DNA from: Prolixibacteraceae bacterium UBA6029
GTDB taxonomy: Bacteria > Bacteroidota > Bacteroidia > Bacteroidales > Prolixibacteraceae
DNA length: 8,820 bases
Reading direction: 5' to 3'
Assembly (NCBI GenBank): GCA_002429385.1
Contig: DIZL01000064.1
Span: 1-8,820, forward strand
The translations under genes and the position numbers were made by a program. A model generated the notes under the pieces. That model searched no databases. It saw nothing but the letters and a program-made list of their open reading frames with translations, and had not been told where the DNA came from. Position 1 is the stretch's first letter; each line of letters begins with the position of its first letter. This document shows, in pieces, positions 1 through 6,481 of this stretch.

Positions 1-63
1 TGTTGCGTAAGGTGAGTTATTAAAATAGACTTTAAACCCCTTGAAAAACCAACACCGGTTGAT

Positions 64-855
64 ATGATTCAATATTCCAAATCAAGGGGTCGCTTTGTCA
101 TTGAAATTCATCTTGAAGCAGATGGATTAAAAGACAATATGAAATTCTGGTCAATAAAGAATTTCCTGATTCCATACACTGAACTGATTAAAATGGTGAT
201 TCAGGATCACAACCCCAGACTGCTATCCAATGAAATGGAAAAGGTGATCAATTTTGGGTATAGCAAAATTGAGATCAATTGCCTTAGCGCTTTCCTGGAA
301 GGCGATTGCAACGAAAGCTTGTTTAGCACGAATATTGGATTGGAAAATCTGACCAATTACCATCTTCTCTTAGCGGCTAATACTGAAGAAGAAATTATTA
401 AATGCCTGGACTGTTTTCAGAATAAGAAAGTGATTCCTCAATACGATGACATACTGTGGCAAATCATTAAAAACAAGGCCACCTTTAAAACAGAGTTTGC
501 AACACCTGCCGGACATTATATGGAAGCATCTTTTACCAAGTCTCGTTCAGAAAAGATCAAAAAGATACTGAATAGTAAACTCGATTCATCCTCCAGGGAG
601 GAAAACGTTTTAGGAATACTGACCGGAATCAATCTTAAAGCAAAAGCAAACCATCGTTTTAGCCTACTATCAAGCATCGATCAATGCCCCTATCAAGGGA
701 TAATCGATTCTGCATTGGATAAAAGCATTCCTGAATTGGTACTCAATTTTAGGGGAAAAGAATATAATTGCAGGCTGCAGGTGACTCATACCCCTGCATC
801 CAAACTTCAAGACGAAAATTATGAATATATCCTGATGGATATTTCAGAGGTTTGA
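64..855 (+). CDS. Unrecognised protein, 263 aa
   Basis: I do not recognise this protein. It is a 263-residue, mixed-charge soluble protein with no signal peptide, no obvious membrane segment and no catalytic motif I can name. The N-terminal part (MIQYSKSRGRFVIEIH) looks like beta strands. The middle is helical and rich in Lys, Glu and Leu, and the end returns to strand-like sequence (ELVLNFRGKEYNCRLQV). The start at 64 is the first ATG, with no strong ribosome-binding site. The frame is open back to about position 16 (stop TGA at 13-15), and the residues encoded there (KIDFKPLEKPTPVD) look protein-like. The true start may therefore be a non-ATG codon upstream, or the 5' end may have been damaged. 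It is the only long plus-strand gene and is not in an operon with anything visible. Codon use and length support a real gene. Confidence 0.7.
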   Translation: MIQYSKSRGRFVIEIHLEADGLKDNMKFWSIKNFLIPYTELIKMVIQDHNPRLLSNEMEKVINFGYSKIEINCLSAFLEGDCNESLFSTNIGLENLTNYHLLLAANTEEEIIKCLDCFQNKKVIPQYDDILWQIIKNKATFKTEFATPAGHYMEASFTKSRSEKIKKILNSKLDSSSREENVLGILTGINLKAKANHRFSLLSSIDQCPYQGIIDSALDKSIPELVLNFRGKEYNCRLQVTHTPASKLQDENYEYILMDISEV

Positions 856-1016
856 GGGGGTAATAGTGAGCAGGTGATCCAGGGTCATGTTTACCCGAAG
901 AAGCGTGATACACTATTTCACCCACCATAAATATAAAAGCAACCTATTACAGATAACTTTTATTTTCTTTCTATGTATCACATTATTGGCAGTAAAGCTC
1001 ATTTATTGCCTAAATT

Positions 1017-1289
1017 GTGATAAATTCGATTAATAGTGGCGGTGAAAATTCCCCGAATGGCGGTGTAAATTCCGATATTGAAACCGGATATGGCGGTGTA
1101 AATTCAATGGAGCAACAAATCATGGAAACACTTAGAAAGATGCCAGGGCTCAATGCTCCGGCAATTGCCACAGCACTTGGTAAAAGCTTGCGTACGACAC
1201 AGCGAATCCTGAAAAAACTGAAAGACAACGGAAATATAGAGTTTAAAGGTGCACCCAAAAACGGAGGGTATTTCTTGATCGTGATGTAG
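1017..1289 (+). pseudogene. Winged-helix C-terminal fragment, probably from a Schlafen/AlbA_2-type ATP-binding regulator
   Basis: This 90-codon frame opens with GTG and has a stop just upstream (1011-1013). Residues about 30-90 form a clear winged helix-turn-helix (METLRKMPGLNAPAIATALG, then SLRTTQRILKKLKDNGNIEF and a GAPKNGGYF wing). Before it comes a Gly/Asn linker encoded by a repeated GGCGGTG(A/T)AAATTC unit. This layout, a repetitive GGVN-type linker then a winged helix ending in a GGYF-like wing, is what I know from the C-termini of AlbA_2/HATPase_c_4 (RecG-like, Schlafen-related) proteins of Bacteroidota. The AlbA_2 and ATPase parts are not present upstream, so it is most likely the tail of a lost gene. 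It could instead be a small free-standing DNA-binding protein starting at GTG 1017 or at ATG 1108. I see no promoter or ribosome-binding site that would decide. Confidence 0.5.
1038..1105 (+). repeat. Three copies of a 14-bp unit in the linker of the winged-helix fragment
   Basis: GGCGGTGAAAATTC at 1038-1051 is followed by GGCGGTGTAAATTC at 1059-1072 and again at 1092-1105. The spacing (21 and 33 nt) keeps the frame, so each copy encodes the same Gly-Gly-(Glu/Val)-Asn-Ser motif. Such degenerate linker repeats are common just before the winged helix of Schlafen/AlbA_2 proteins. Confidence 0.75.
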
Positions 1290-1318
1290 AACCGGAACAA
1301 AGATCCGCAGTTAAAAGG

Positions 1319-1338
1319 TGCCCCGAGTACTCGGGGCA
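1319..1338. repeat. 20-nt perfect palindrome between convergent genes
   Basis: TGCCCCGAGTACTCGGGGCA is a perfect palindrome lying between the plus-strand fragment ending at 1289 and hsdR ending at 1431. A second, outer pairing GGTGC (1317-1321) with GCACC (1344-1348) is possible. It could act as a bidirectional transcription terminator, but no T-run follows on either strand. It could equally be a dispersed palindromic repeat. It is unrelated in sequence to the REP hairpins inside hsdR. Confidence 0.5.
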
Positions 1339-1394
1339 AATCTGCACCAGCATGGGGTACACTAAGAAGACACAGAGATACACAATGCGTATCA

Positions 1395-1410
1395 AATACC
1401 ACTTGGTATT
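1395..1410 (-). terminator. Weak hairpin after hsdR, possible terminator
   Basis: AATACCA and TGGTATT form a 7-bp stem with a 2-nt centre, 21 nt past the hsdR stop codon. On the minus strand only a short TTTGAT follows, so it is a poor intrinsic terminator. The position is the only strong argument for it. Confidence 0.25.
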
Positions 1411-1430
1411 AGTTCAAAATTAGATGGCAG

Positions 1431-4400
1431 TTATTTTAATTGATTCTTCTTGAAATTCTCTGCTTGTTCAAAAATTTCAACATACACTTCGTCACGTTCA
1501 ACAGGAGGATAGCCGAATTCATCCAAAAGCAAAATCAATCCTACTTTTAAGGCTGATTTAATATCGTCACGTTTGTTCCAATCCGGAAATTTCGCTTGTC
1601 CGTCAACTAAATCTTTAACGGCTTTAGCGAGTTCAATCAATTTGTCTTCAGGATAATTAAAATCGTATTTTACGCATAACTCTTTCAGAATATCGTAAAA
1701 TGCTTTTTCCTCAAAATCAATTCCCAGGATATCGCCAGCCGAAAACTCCTGGTGTACTTCCCAAATCAAATTGGTGAGTTGTTCTGCCATTTCCTCATAA
1801 ACTTCACTGCGCAATACATCGCTTTCATCGCGCTGGTTGTAGCGTTCAACAAGTACTTGCATTTTTCGTGTGAAGTCAACGCCTTTTACTTTATTGACTT
1901 TCTTTATTTCGGCAATGACTTTGGCTAAAAGCTGTTGCAGTAATTTTATTTTAGTATTGGGCAGTTTTATTTTATCAATTTTCGCCAGATAATCTTCATC
2001 AAAAAGATCTTGCCCGGTTTCATTTTCATCACCCAATTTGAATATTTCCTGGACACCATCACTTTCCAGCGCATCTTTTATCATTTCCCGAACACGGGCA
2101 TTCATTTGGTCTATGTCAGGAGCATTACCTTTAGTGAGTTTAAATACAATGGAACGAACCGCCAAATAAAAATGGGTGTAATCTCTTTCCTTAAGGGTCA
2201 ATTTTTCGCTACCCGCACAGATGTCATAAGCGGCTTTCAAGCGTTTTACCAAACCCATAAAACGGGTTTCAATATCTTTCGTTTTTTGAGCAAATTCAGC
2301 AGCCAGGTTTAACGTATTCAACTGCTGTATGTTTGTACCATGGAAATACTTTGAATTGTCGAATTTATGAAACAGTTTAGCCAACAGGTCTAAATGATTT
2401 CGGACAATGATAACCGATTCTGCAATGTCTTCAAAATTGTCTTTATCGCCTTTGTTGTATTTGGCCAGGGCCAGGTTCATTTGTTTTTTAATGCCGATAT
2501 AATCGACTACCAGACCCTTATTTTTGCCTTCAAATTTCCGGTTTACCCTCGAAATGGTCTGAATCAGATCGTGTTGCTGAATGGGTTTATCGATGTACAT
2601 GGTATCCAGAAATGGCACATCGAAACCTGTTAACCACATATCCACCACAATGGCGATTTTGAAGTTCGATTTTTCGTTTTTGAACTGGCGATCTAATTCT
2701 TTACGGTAATCTTTAGTTCCCAGGAGTTTGTAAAACGTTTCGTCATCATCCTGCCCACGGGTCATGATCATATTAATCTGGGATGGATGAAGCTCCTGCT
2801 TCATCTTATCTGTAATGGAGCATCCCTTAAATCTGAAAGTAGTGCTTTCTTTCGATAAATTTGCTCTTTGCGGATTTTCAAGAATATATTTTATTGTGTT
2901 GTTAAAATGCTTTTCATCTCTAATGAACCTATCCCAGTATTCAGGCATCCAAAACTCCTTGGCATCCGCAGGAATTTTCAAATGATATTTCTTATTATTT
3001 GCCAATGCCCATTTACCTGTAAATGACTTCCAGGACTGAATAATTTTGCTCAAATTATCTTTTGTTTTTATCAATACATGTACATGATTGGGCATAATAC
3101 TCCAAGCCAATAAATTGTATTTTTCACCATCGTGATATTTCAACGCATCTTGCACAATTTGAGCCATATCCGGATTTGATAACGCACAACATCCCAGTCC
3201 ACTATCTAACCATTTCTCATATCGTTTTCGTTTCTGAGTCTCCATTTCTACTTCAGATACATATTTTAGTTCTTGCTCTATTTCATTCAAAACATTTTGC
3301 GGTAAGCTATCGGCTAAACGAAACGTTATAAATTGAATTAAACCTTCTTTGTTACGATGTGGCAAATTTCCAGTATGCCATTCTTCAGGTTCTCCATATT
3401 TTGTTGTGAACGATGATGCATAATTGAAGGATTCAAATGCGGAGCTGGAGCTCCTTTCTCCCAGCAAAGCAATTACATTCTTATAAAATTCATAAGCAAT
3501 TTCCCTCGTACTGCAAACAAACATGGCCTTGCCCTTAATTGTAGCGCCTTCTGAAACCCGGTTTTCGTAATGCTTCACGAAGTCTTCGGCAAGGGCTTGT
3601 AAGCGATCCGGATCGCCAATAATGGCATTCATGTTGGCTGTTATTTCCTTGCTTTTTTCTATTTGATATTCGTTGGCACCCGCTTCAGCAACTTCCTGGT
3701 AATATTTTTCAATTTTCTCCAGTTCGCTGTTTTTCAACGCAATTTTGGCTGCCCGGCCTTCATACACAATCCGAACCGTGATTTCATCTTTTACTGATTC
3801 GGTCATGGTGTAGGCATCAACTACTTTTCCGAAAACATCCAATGTGGCATCAATTGGAGTGCCTGTAAAACCTACGAATGTGGCATTGGGTAAAGATTTG
3901 TGCAAATAATATGCAAAGCCGAAAGTCTTAGAAATTGTGTTTTTATCGATGTCAACTTTTATTTTCTGGTCCAAATTCACCTGACTGCGATGGGCTTCAT
4001 CTGAAATGCAAATTACATTATTCCGGTCAGTCAGCAGTTCAGTATCTTCAGTAAACTTGTGAATGGTAGTTAGGAAAACACCACCACTTTGGCGACCCTG
4101 TAACAACTCTCTCAGATTAGCCCTGCTTTCGACACTGATTATGGTATTGTCGCCGATAAATCTTTTTGCCTGTACAAAAGTTTCAGAAAGTTGTGTGTCC
4201 AGATCAGTCCGGTCGGTTATCAAAACAATAGTTGGACTTTCAAAATATTCGCTTTTCATCAACAACCTGGTGAGAAAAAGCATAGTGAAACTTTTACCAC
4301 ATCCGGTGGCTCCAAAATAAGTGCCTCCTTTGCCATCGCCTTTTGGCCGTTGTGCTGATTTAATATTTTCGTATAGTCGTTTAGCCGCGTAATACTGAGG

Positions 4401-5285
4401 ATAGCGACAAACAATTTTTTCATTTTTCTTTGAACTATCAGGAATGTAGATAAAGTTGCGGATAATATCTCGCAATCGATTTTGGTTGAACATTCCCTGC
4501 ACCAGGGTAAACATGCTGTTGATGCCCTGGGATTCGACAAGCTCCTGCTTGTCGGTTATATTGTGAAGCGGGAGCTTCACATCTCCCACAACTCTGCGCC
4601 ACGCATAAAAAAACTCGTAGGGAGCAAAAAATGAACCTGCTTTGTTGTTTACCCCATCGGAAATAACGCAAAAGGCATTGTATTTAAACAGTTCAGGAAT
4701 ATCTCTGCGGTAACGAACAGTAAGTTGCGTAAAAGCATCATGAATAGTGGCTTCTTCGCGAATGGCGCTTTTAAATTCGAACACCACTACCGGTATGCCA
4801 TTGATGTAAATAATCCCGTCGGGGATGCGCTTTTCGTTACCAACAATTTCGAGCTGATTGACAAATTTGTAGATGTTGTAATCGGTTACATATATTGCTC
4901 CGGGTTCAGCAACGATGGTATCCAGATTGGGGCTTCTAAGCTGTGAATCCAAGCCATTGTAGTCGATTAACTCTATATGAATATCTTTTTGGTTGCGGTC
5001 TTCGCGTTTCAGAATAAAGCCATCAGATAACCACCGAAGAATTTTTTTGTTGCTCTCATAGAGGTCAGACGAAGGTAAGGTTTTAAGCTGAAGAACAATT
5101 GATTTGGCTTCGGTTACGGTCAATTGGTTACATTCGTATTTGGTTAGCAAATAGTGCAGCAAATCGGCTTCTATTAATACTTCATCAACTGCCCTTGTGA
5201 TTGAATCGCCATGGAAATGAGGATAGTTTTCGTTCCCCAGCAATTCGACAAAAGCCTTTTCTAATTTTTCTTCAGTGAACTTCAT
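1431..5285 (-). CDS. hsdR: Type I restriction enzyme R subunit with an embedded RAYT transposase domain and a coding REP pair
   Basis: HsdR is the ATP-driven DNA translocase and nuclease of a type I restriction-modification complex (with HsdM and HsdS), acting in the cytoplasm on unmethylated foreign DNA. Visible in order: an N-terminal PD-(D/E)xK nuclease (P155-D156, then E170-F-K172); Walker A GATGCGKS at 325-332; DEAH at 429-432; TGTP at 474-477; motif IV KAMFVCSTREIAYEFY near 586-601; motif V VDMWLTGFD at 881-889; motif VI QTISRVNR at 909-916; then a long helical C-terminal region. Two segments do not belong to the family: residues 233-253 (a REP hairpin pair) and 608-836 (a full RAYT transposase domain), the latter between motifs IV and V. 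Without them the protein is about 1034 residues, normal for HsdR. The ATG overlaps the rhuM stop by ATGA, so translation is probably coupled. No stop or frameshift interrupts it. Whether the product still folds and cuts DNA is open. No hsdM or hsdS is in the window. Confidence 0.93.
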   Translation of the reverse strand: MKFTEEKLEKAFVELLGNENYPHFHGDSITRAVDEVLIEADLLHYLLTKYECNQLTVTEAKSIVLQLKTLPSSDLYESNKKILRWLSDGFILKREDRNQKDIHIELIDYNGLDSQLRSPNLDTIVAEPGAIYVTDYNIYKFVNQLEIVGNEKRIPDGIIYINGIPVVVFEFKSAIREEATIHDAFTQLTVRYRRDIPELFKYNAFCVISDGVNNKAGSFFAPYEFFYAWRRVVGDVKLPLHNITDKQELVESQGINSMFTLVQGMFNQNRLRDIIRNFIYIPDSSKKNEKIVCRYPQYYAAKRLYENIKSAQRPKGDGKGGTYFGATGCGKSFTMLFLTRLLMKSEYFESPTIVLITDRTDLDTQLSETFVQAKRFIGDNTIISVESRANLRELLQGRQSGGVFLTTIHKFTEDTELLTDRNNVICISDEAHRSQVNLDQKIKVDIDKNTISKTFGFAYYLHKSLPNATFVGFTGTPIDATLDVFGKVVDAYTMTESVKDEITVRIVYEGRAAKIALKNSELEKIEKYYQEVAEAGANEYQIEKSKEITANMNAIIGDPDRLQALAEDFVKHYENRVSEGATIKGKAMFVCSTREIAYEFYKNVIALLGERSSSSAFESFNYASSFTTKYGEPEEWHTGNLPHRNKEGLIQFITFRLADSLPQNVLNEIEQELKYVSEVEMETQKRKRYEKWLDSGLGCCALSNPDMAQIVQDALKYHDGEKYNLLAWSIMPNHVHVLIKTKDNLSKIIQSWKSFTGKWALANNKKYHLKIPADAKEFWMPEYWDRFIRDEKHFNNTIKYILENPQRANLSKESTTFRFKGCSITDKMKQELHPSQINMIMTRGQDDDETFYKLLGTKDYRKELDRQFKNEKSNFKIAIVVDMWLTGFDVPFLDTMYIDKPIQQHDLIQTISRVNRKFEGKNKGLVVDYIGIKKQMNLALAKYNKGDKDNFEDIAESVIIVRNHLDLLAKLFHKFDNSKYFHGTNIQQLNTLNLAAEFAQKTKDIETRFMGLVKRLKAAYDICAGSEKLTLKERDYTHFYLAVRSIVFKLTKGNAPDIDQMNARVREMIKDALESDGVQEIFKLGDENETGQDLFDEDYLAKIDKIKLPNTKIKLLQQLLAKVIAEIKKVNKVKGVDFTRKMQVLVERYNQRDESDVLRSEVYEEMAEQLTNLIWEVHQEFSAGDILGIDFEEKAFYDILKELCVKYDFNYPEDKLIELAKAVKDLVDGQAKFPDWNKRDDIKSALKVGLILLLDEFGYPPVERDEVYVEIFEQAENFKKNQLK
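2778..2805 (+). repeat. REP-like hairpin at the 3' end of the RAYT unit
   Basis: The outer head CTGGGA (2778-2783) is followed by a perfect 8-bp stem GATGAAGC/GCTTCATC with loop TCCT (2786-2805). The core AGCTCCTGCT (2791-2800) is shared with the other three hairpins in hsdR. It points inward on the plus strand, opposite to the copy at the other end of the RAYT segment. It is translated as KMKQELHPSQ at the end of the inserted domain. Confidence 0.85.
3441..3464 (-). repeat. REP-like hairpin at the 5' end of the RAYT unit
   Basis: Read on the minus strand it is CTGGGA, GAAA, then GGAGC-TCCA-GCTCC: a 5-bp stem with a 4-nt loop. The head is the same as in the other copies and the core AGCTCCAGCT matches nine of ten positions. 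The stem is shorter than the 8 bp of the other three, and the head-to-core gap is 6 nt rather than 7, so this is the most diverged copy. It encodes LGERSSSS. Confidence 0.8.
4527..4589. repeat. BIME-like inverted REP pair, translated within hsdR
   Basis: Two REP hairpins of the type that flanks the RAYT domain lie in inverted orientation, 7 nt apart. One is CTGGGA plus stem CGACAAGC/GCTTGTCG, loop TCCT (4527-4554, plus strand). The other is GTGGGA plus stem TGTGAAGC/GCTTCACA (4562-4589, minus strand), loop TCCC read on that strand. The 63 bp run from GTG GGA to TCC CAG and encode 21 residues (233-253, containing KLPLHNITDKQELVESQ). This segment sits between the conserved YAWRR and GINSMFTLVQG blocks, where HsdR relatives as I recall them have only a few residues. 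It is the same phase and the same end sequences as the RAYT insertion. Known REP pairs (BIMEs) are mostly intergenic, whereas this one is coding. Confidence 0.85.
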
Positions 5286-5293
5286 TTTTCAGG
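5228..5293 (-). repeat. Intact hsdR start region, parent of two partial copies
   Basis: The first 20 codons of hsdR and the last nucleotides of rhuM form a segment that recurs twice upstream. It matches 6424-6481 at 55 of 58 positions, and 5273-5293 matches 6986-7006 exactly over 21 nt. This is the only copy continuing into a full gene. Confidence 0.85.
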
Positions 5294-6286
5294 CTTTCCA
5301 AGTTTCTTAATATCTTCCTCTATTTCCCGGAGACTTTGTTCTTTTTCGACTGCTTTTTGAGCGATCGTGTATTTTTCGTATTCTTCACCCGATTTCTTCA
5401 ATGCTTTCTCGTGGCTTATTTTTCCGGCATGATTAAGCAACTCCCGTCGGTTCAATTGCAAAATAACATCCAATCGTTGTATCCAATCGGCCATGTACAT
5501 GGGTACGCGTTGTTGTGCCATGGTTTCGGCAAATGCCAAGTATTGCTCGACCAATAAACCCAACAGTTTTATTTCATCCTCATTCAGGTAGTTTTTAGCA
5601 ATGCTAACATCCGATTTTTTGATTGCCGTTGTTCCCTTTTTGTCGTACGATTGCATTCCCATGAGCGGTAAACTTGCATCGACCCTCCGGTAAACCAATT
5701 CGGCTGCAGTTTGTTGGCTGATTGCCCAAAGCAACTTATTTTGAATTACCTTAAAAAATTCAATTGTCCTTTCATCTTTTGGGTCGTAATCGATACTGGT
5801 AGTATAAATATCTTTAATTTTCTGATAGAAGAACCGTTCCGAAATCCGAATTTCCCGAATCCGTTGCTGGAGTTCGTTGAAATAGTTCGTCGAACTGCCT
5901 GACTTAAAGCGGTCGTCGTTCAGGGCAAAGCCTTTGACAATATATTCTTTGAGCCGCTGAGTAGCCCAAATACGAAATTGTGTGCCTTGCTGCGATTTTA
6001 CGCGGTAACCAACCGAAATAATCACATCAAGATTGTAGTGGTCAATCTCGCGCTCTACTTCGCGGAGGCCCTCCTGACGAACCTGTCGGAATTTCCGACA
6101 AGTTCGGTTTTGCTCCAACTCGCCCTCCTCGAACACATTGGTTATGTGTTCGGCTATGGTGCTTCTGCCTTTGCCAAATAACGTTGCCATTTGCTCCTGT
6201 GTCAACCAAACAGTTTCTTCCTCCAGACGAACATCTATTTTGATGTTGCCATCGGGGTTTTGGTAGATGAGTATTTCACTGTTCAT
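5282..6286 (-). CDS. rhuM: RhuM family protein
   Basis: This is a member of the RhuM ('virulence protein RhuM') family, whose biochemical role is not established. Visible features are an N-terminal block NSEILIYQNPDGNIKIDVRLEEETVWLTQEQMA typical of the family, and a helix-turn-helix-like stretch (QEQMATLFGKGRSTIAEHI, about 30-48). The signature YNLDVIISVGYRVKSQQGTQFRIWATQRLKEYIVKGFAL follows at about 83-122. The C-terminal half is helical and ends in a Lys/Glu-rich coiled tail. The length of 334 residues is usual for the family. Its stop overlaps the hsdR start (ATGA at 5282-5285), so the two are very likely one transcriptional and translational unit. RhuM genes are often found in type I restriction operons of Bacteroidota, which suggests an accessory defence role, but that is inference from context. 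I found no clear promoter in the 117 nt between it and the scar zone upstream. Confidence 0.9.
   Translation of the reverse strand: MNSEILIYQNPDGNIKIDVRLEEETVWLTQEQMATLFGKGRSTIAEHITNVFEEGELEQNRTCRKFRQVRQEGLREVEREIDHYNLDVIISVGYRVKSQQGTQFRIWATQRLKEYIVKGFALNDDRFKSGSSTNYFNELQQRIREIRISERFFYQKIKDIYTTSIDYDPKDERTIEFFKVIQNKLLWAISQQTAAELVYRRVDASLPLMGMQSYDKKGTTAIKKSDVSIAKNYLNEDEIKLLGLLVEQYLAFAETMAQQRVPMYMADWIQRLDVILQLNRRELLNHAGKISHEKALKKSGEEYEKYTIAQKAVEKEQSLREIEEDIKKLGKPEK
6078..6106. repeat. 29-nt imperfect palindrome inside rhuM
   Basis: CGAAC, C, TGTCGGAA, T, TTCCGACA, A, GTTCG: thirteen base pairs with one internal mismatch and a one-base centre. It falls in the rhuM segment encoding NRTCRKFRQV, just before the RhuM signature. 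It is unrelated to the REP hairpins of hsdR. It may be a second kind of coding palindrome or simply a chance product of codon choice. Confidence 0.45.
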
Positions 6287-6403
6287 TTTTTAGATCTGCT
6301 TAGCTGTGAATATTCGTAACTACTAATTTTATGTCTTCTTGTTTATACCTTCAACTTAGTTCAGAGTAATGATCAGACAATTTATTTGCTGTTATTTTTT
6401 TGA
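6287..6403. other. Non-coding spacer before rhuM
   Basis: This is AT-rich DNA between the hsdR scar and rhuM. It contains two TGATCAGA words (about 6370 and 6401), but I see no gene, no clear TAnnTTTG promoter box on the minus strand, and no terminator. Transcription of rhuM and hsdR may depend on read-through from abiE. Confidence 0.4.
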
Positions 6404-6481
6404 TCAGAAAACTTGAGATTCACTTTCGTTCCCCAGCAATTCGACAAAAGCCCGTTCTAATTTTTCTTCGGTGAACTTCAT
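6404..6481 (-). pseudogene. Duplicated hsdR 5' fragment, 25 codons
   Basis: Read on the minus strand it encodes MKFTEEKLERAFVELLGNES, then five more residues and a TGA stop. The first 19 codons are those of hsdR with only three nucleotide differences; after that the match ends abruptly. Its ATG overlaps the stop of the Schlafen-like remnant by ATGA (6478-6481), the same geometry as the rhuM-hsdR junction. It looks like a scar: hsdR once began here, directly after the Schlafen-like gene, before rhuM came to lie in front of the present hsdR. Confidence 0.8.

Larger units (their letters stand above)
2778..3464 (-). mobile_element. RAYT (REP-associated tyrosine transposase, Y1/HUH) unit inserted in frame in hsdR
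   Basis: This 687-bp (229-codon) segment runs from CTG GGA to TCC CAG, with an inverted REP-like hairpin at each end. It encodes HsdR residues 608-836. Family hallmarks are all there: the N-terminal NLPHRNKEG-IQFITFRLADSLP block (640-662), the HUH metal-binding motif in MPNHVHVLI (H734, H736), and the helix YWDRFIRDEKHF...YILENP (783-805). By family comparison Y800 is the likely catalytic tyrosine. RAYTs are single-strand nucleases related to IS200/IS605 transposases that recognise a short guide tetranucleotide next to a REP hairpin. Here the transposase keeps its catalytic residues but has no start codon of its own: the first internal Met is residue 681, past the conserved N-terminus. It can thus be made only as part of HsdR. 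Uninterrupted HsdR proteins, as I recall them, have a linker of roughly 30 residues here (beginning RPEW), which seems absent, so the insertion may have replaced it. Confidence 0.9.

Noticed and set aside
1010..1402. 130-codon minus-strand open frame
   Set aside because: It is antisense to the winged-helix fragment and the palindrome, has a low-complexity Pro/Phe/Ser composition and resembles no protein family.
2010..2633. Plus-strand open frames of 100 and 79 codons
   Set aside because: They are antisense to the HsdR C-terminal and motif V/VI region, which is clearly coding on the minus strand.
2778..3464. Intein or group II intron as the explanation for the hsdR insert
   Set aside because: There is no Cys/Ser splice start, no His-Asn end and no intein blocks. 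No reverse transcriptase or intron RNA domain is present. The RAYT motifs account for the whole segment.
2778..4589. CRISPR-like array formed by the four hairpins
   Set aside because: They are only four copies, in alternating orientation and irregular spacing inside a gene, with no constant-length spacers.
4259..4671. Two open frames of 93 and 77 codons on the minus strand within hsdR
   Set aside because: They overlap conserved HsdR coding sequence (Walker A region and the REP pair) in other frames and show no family signature.
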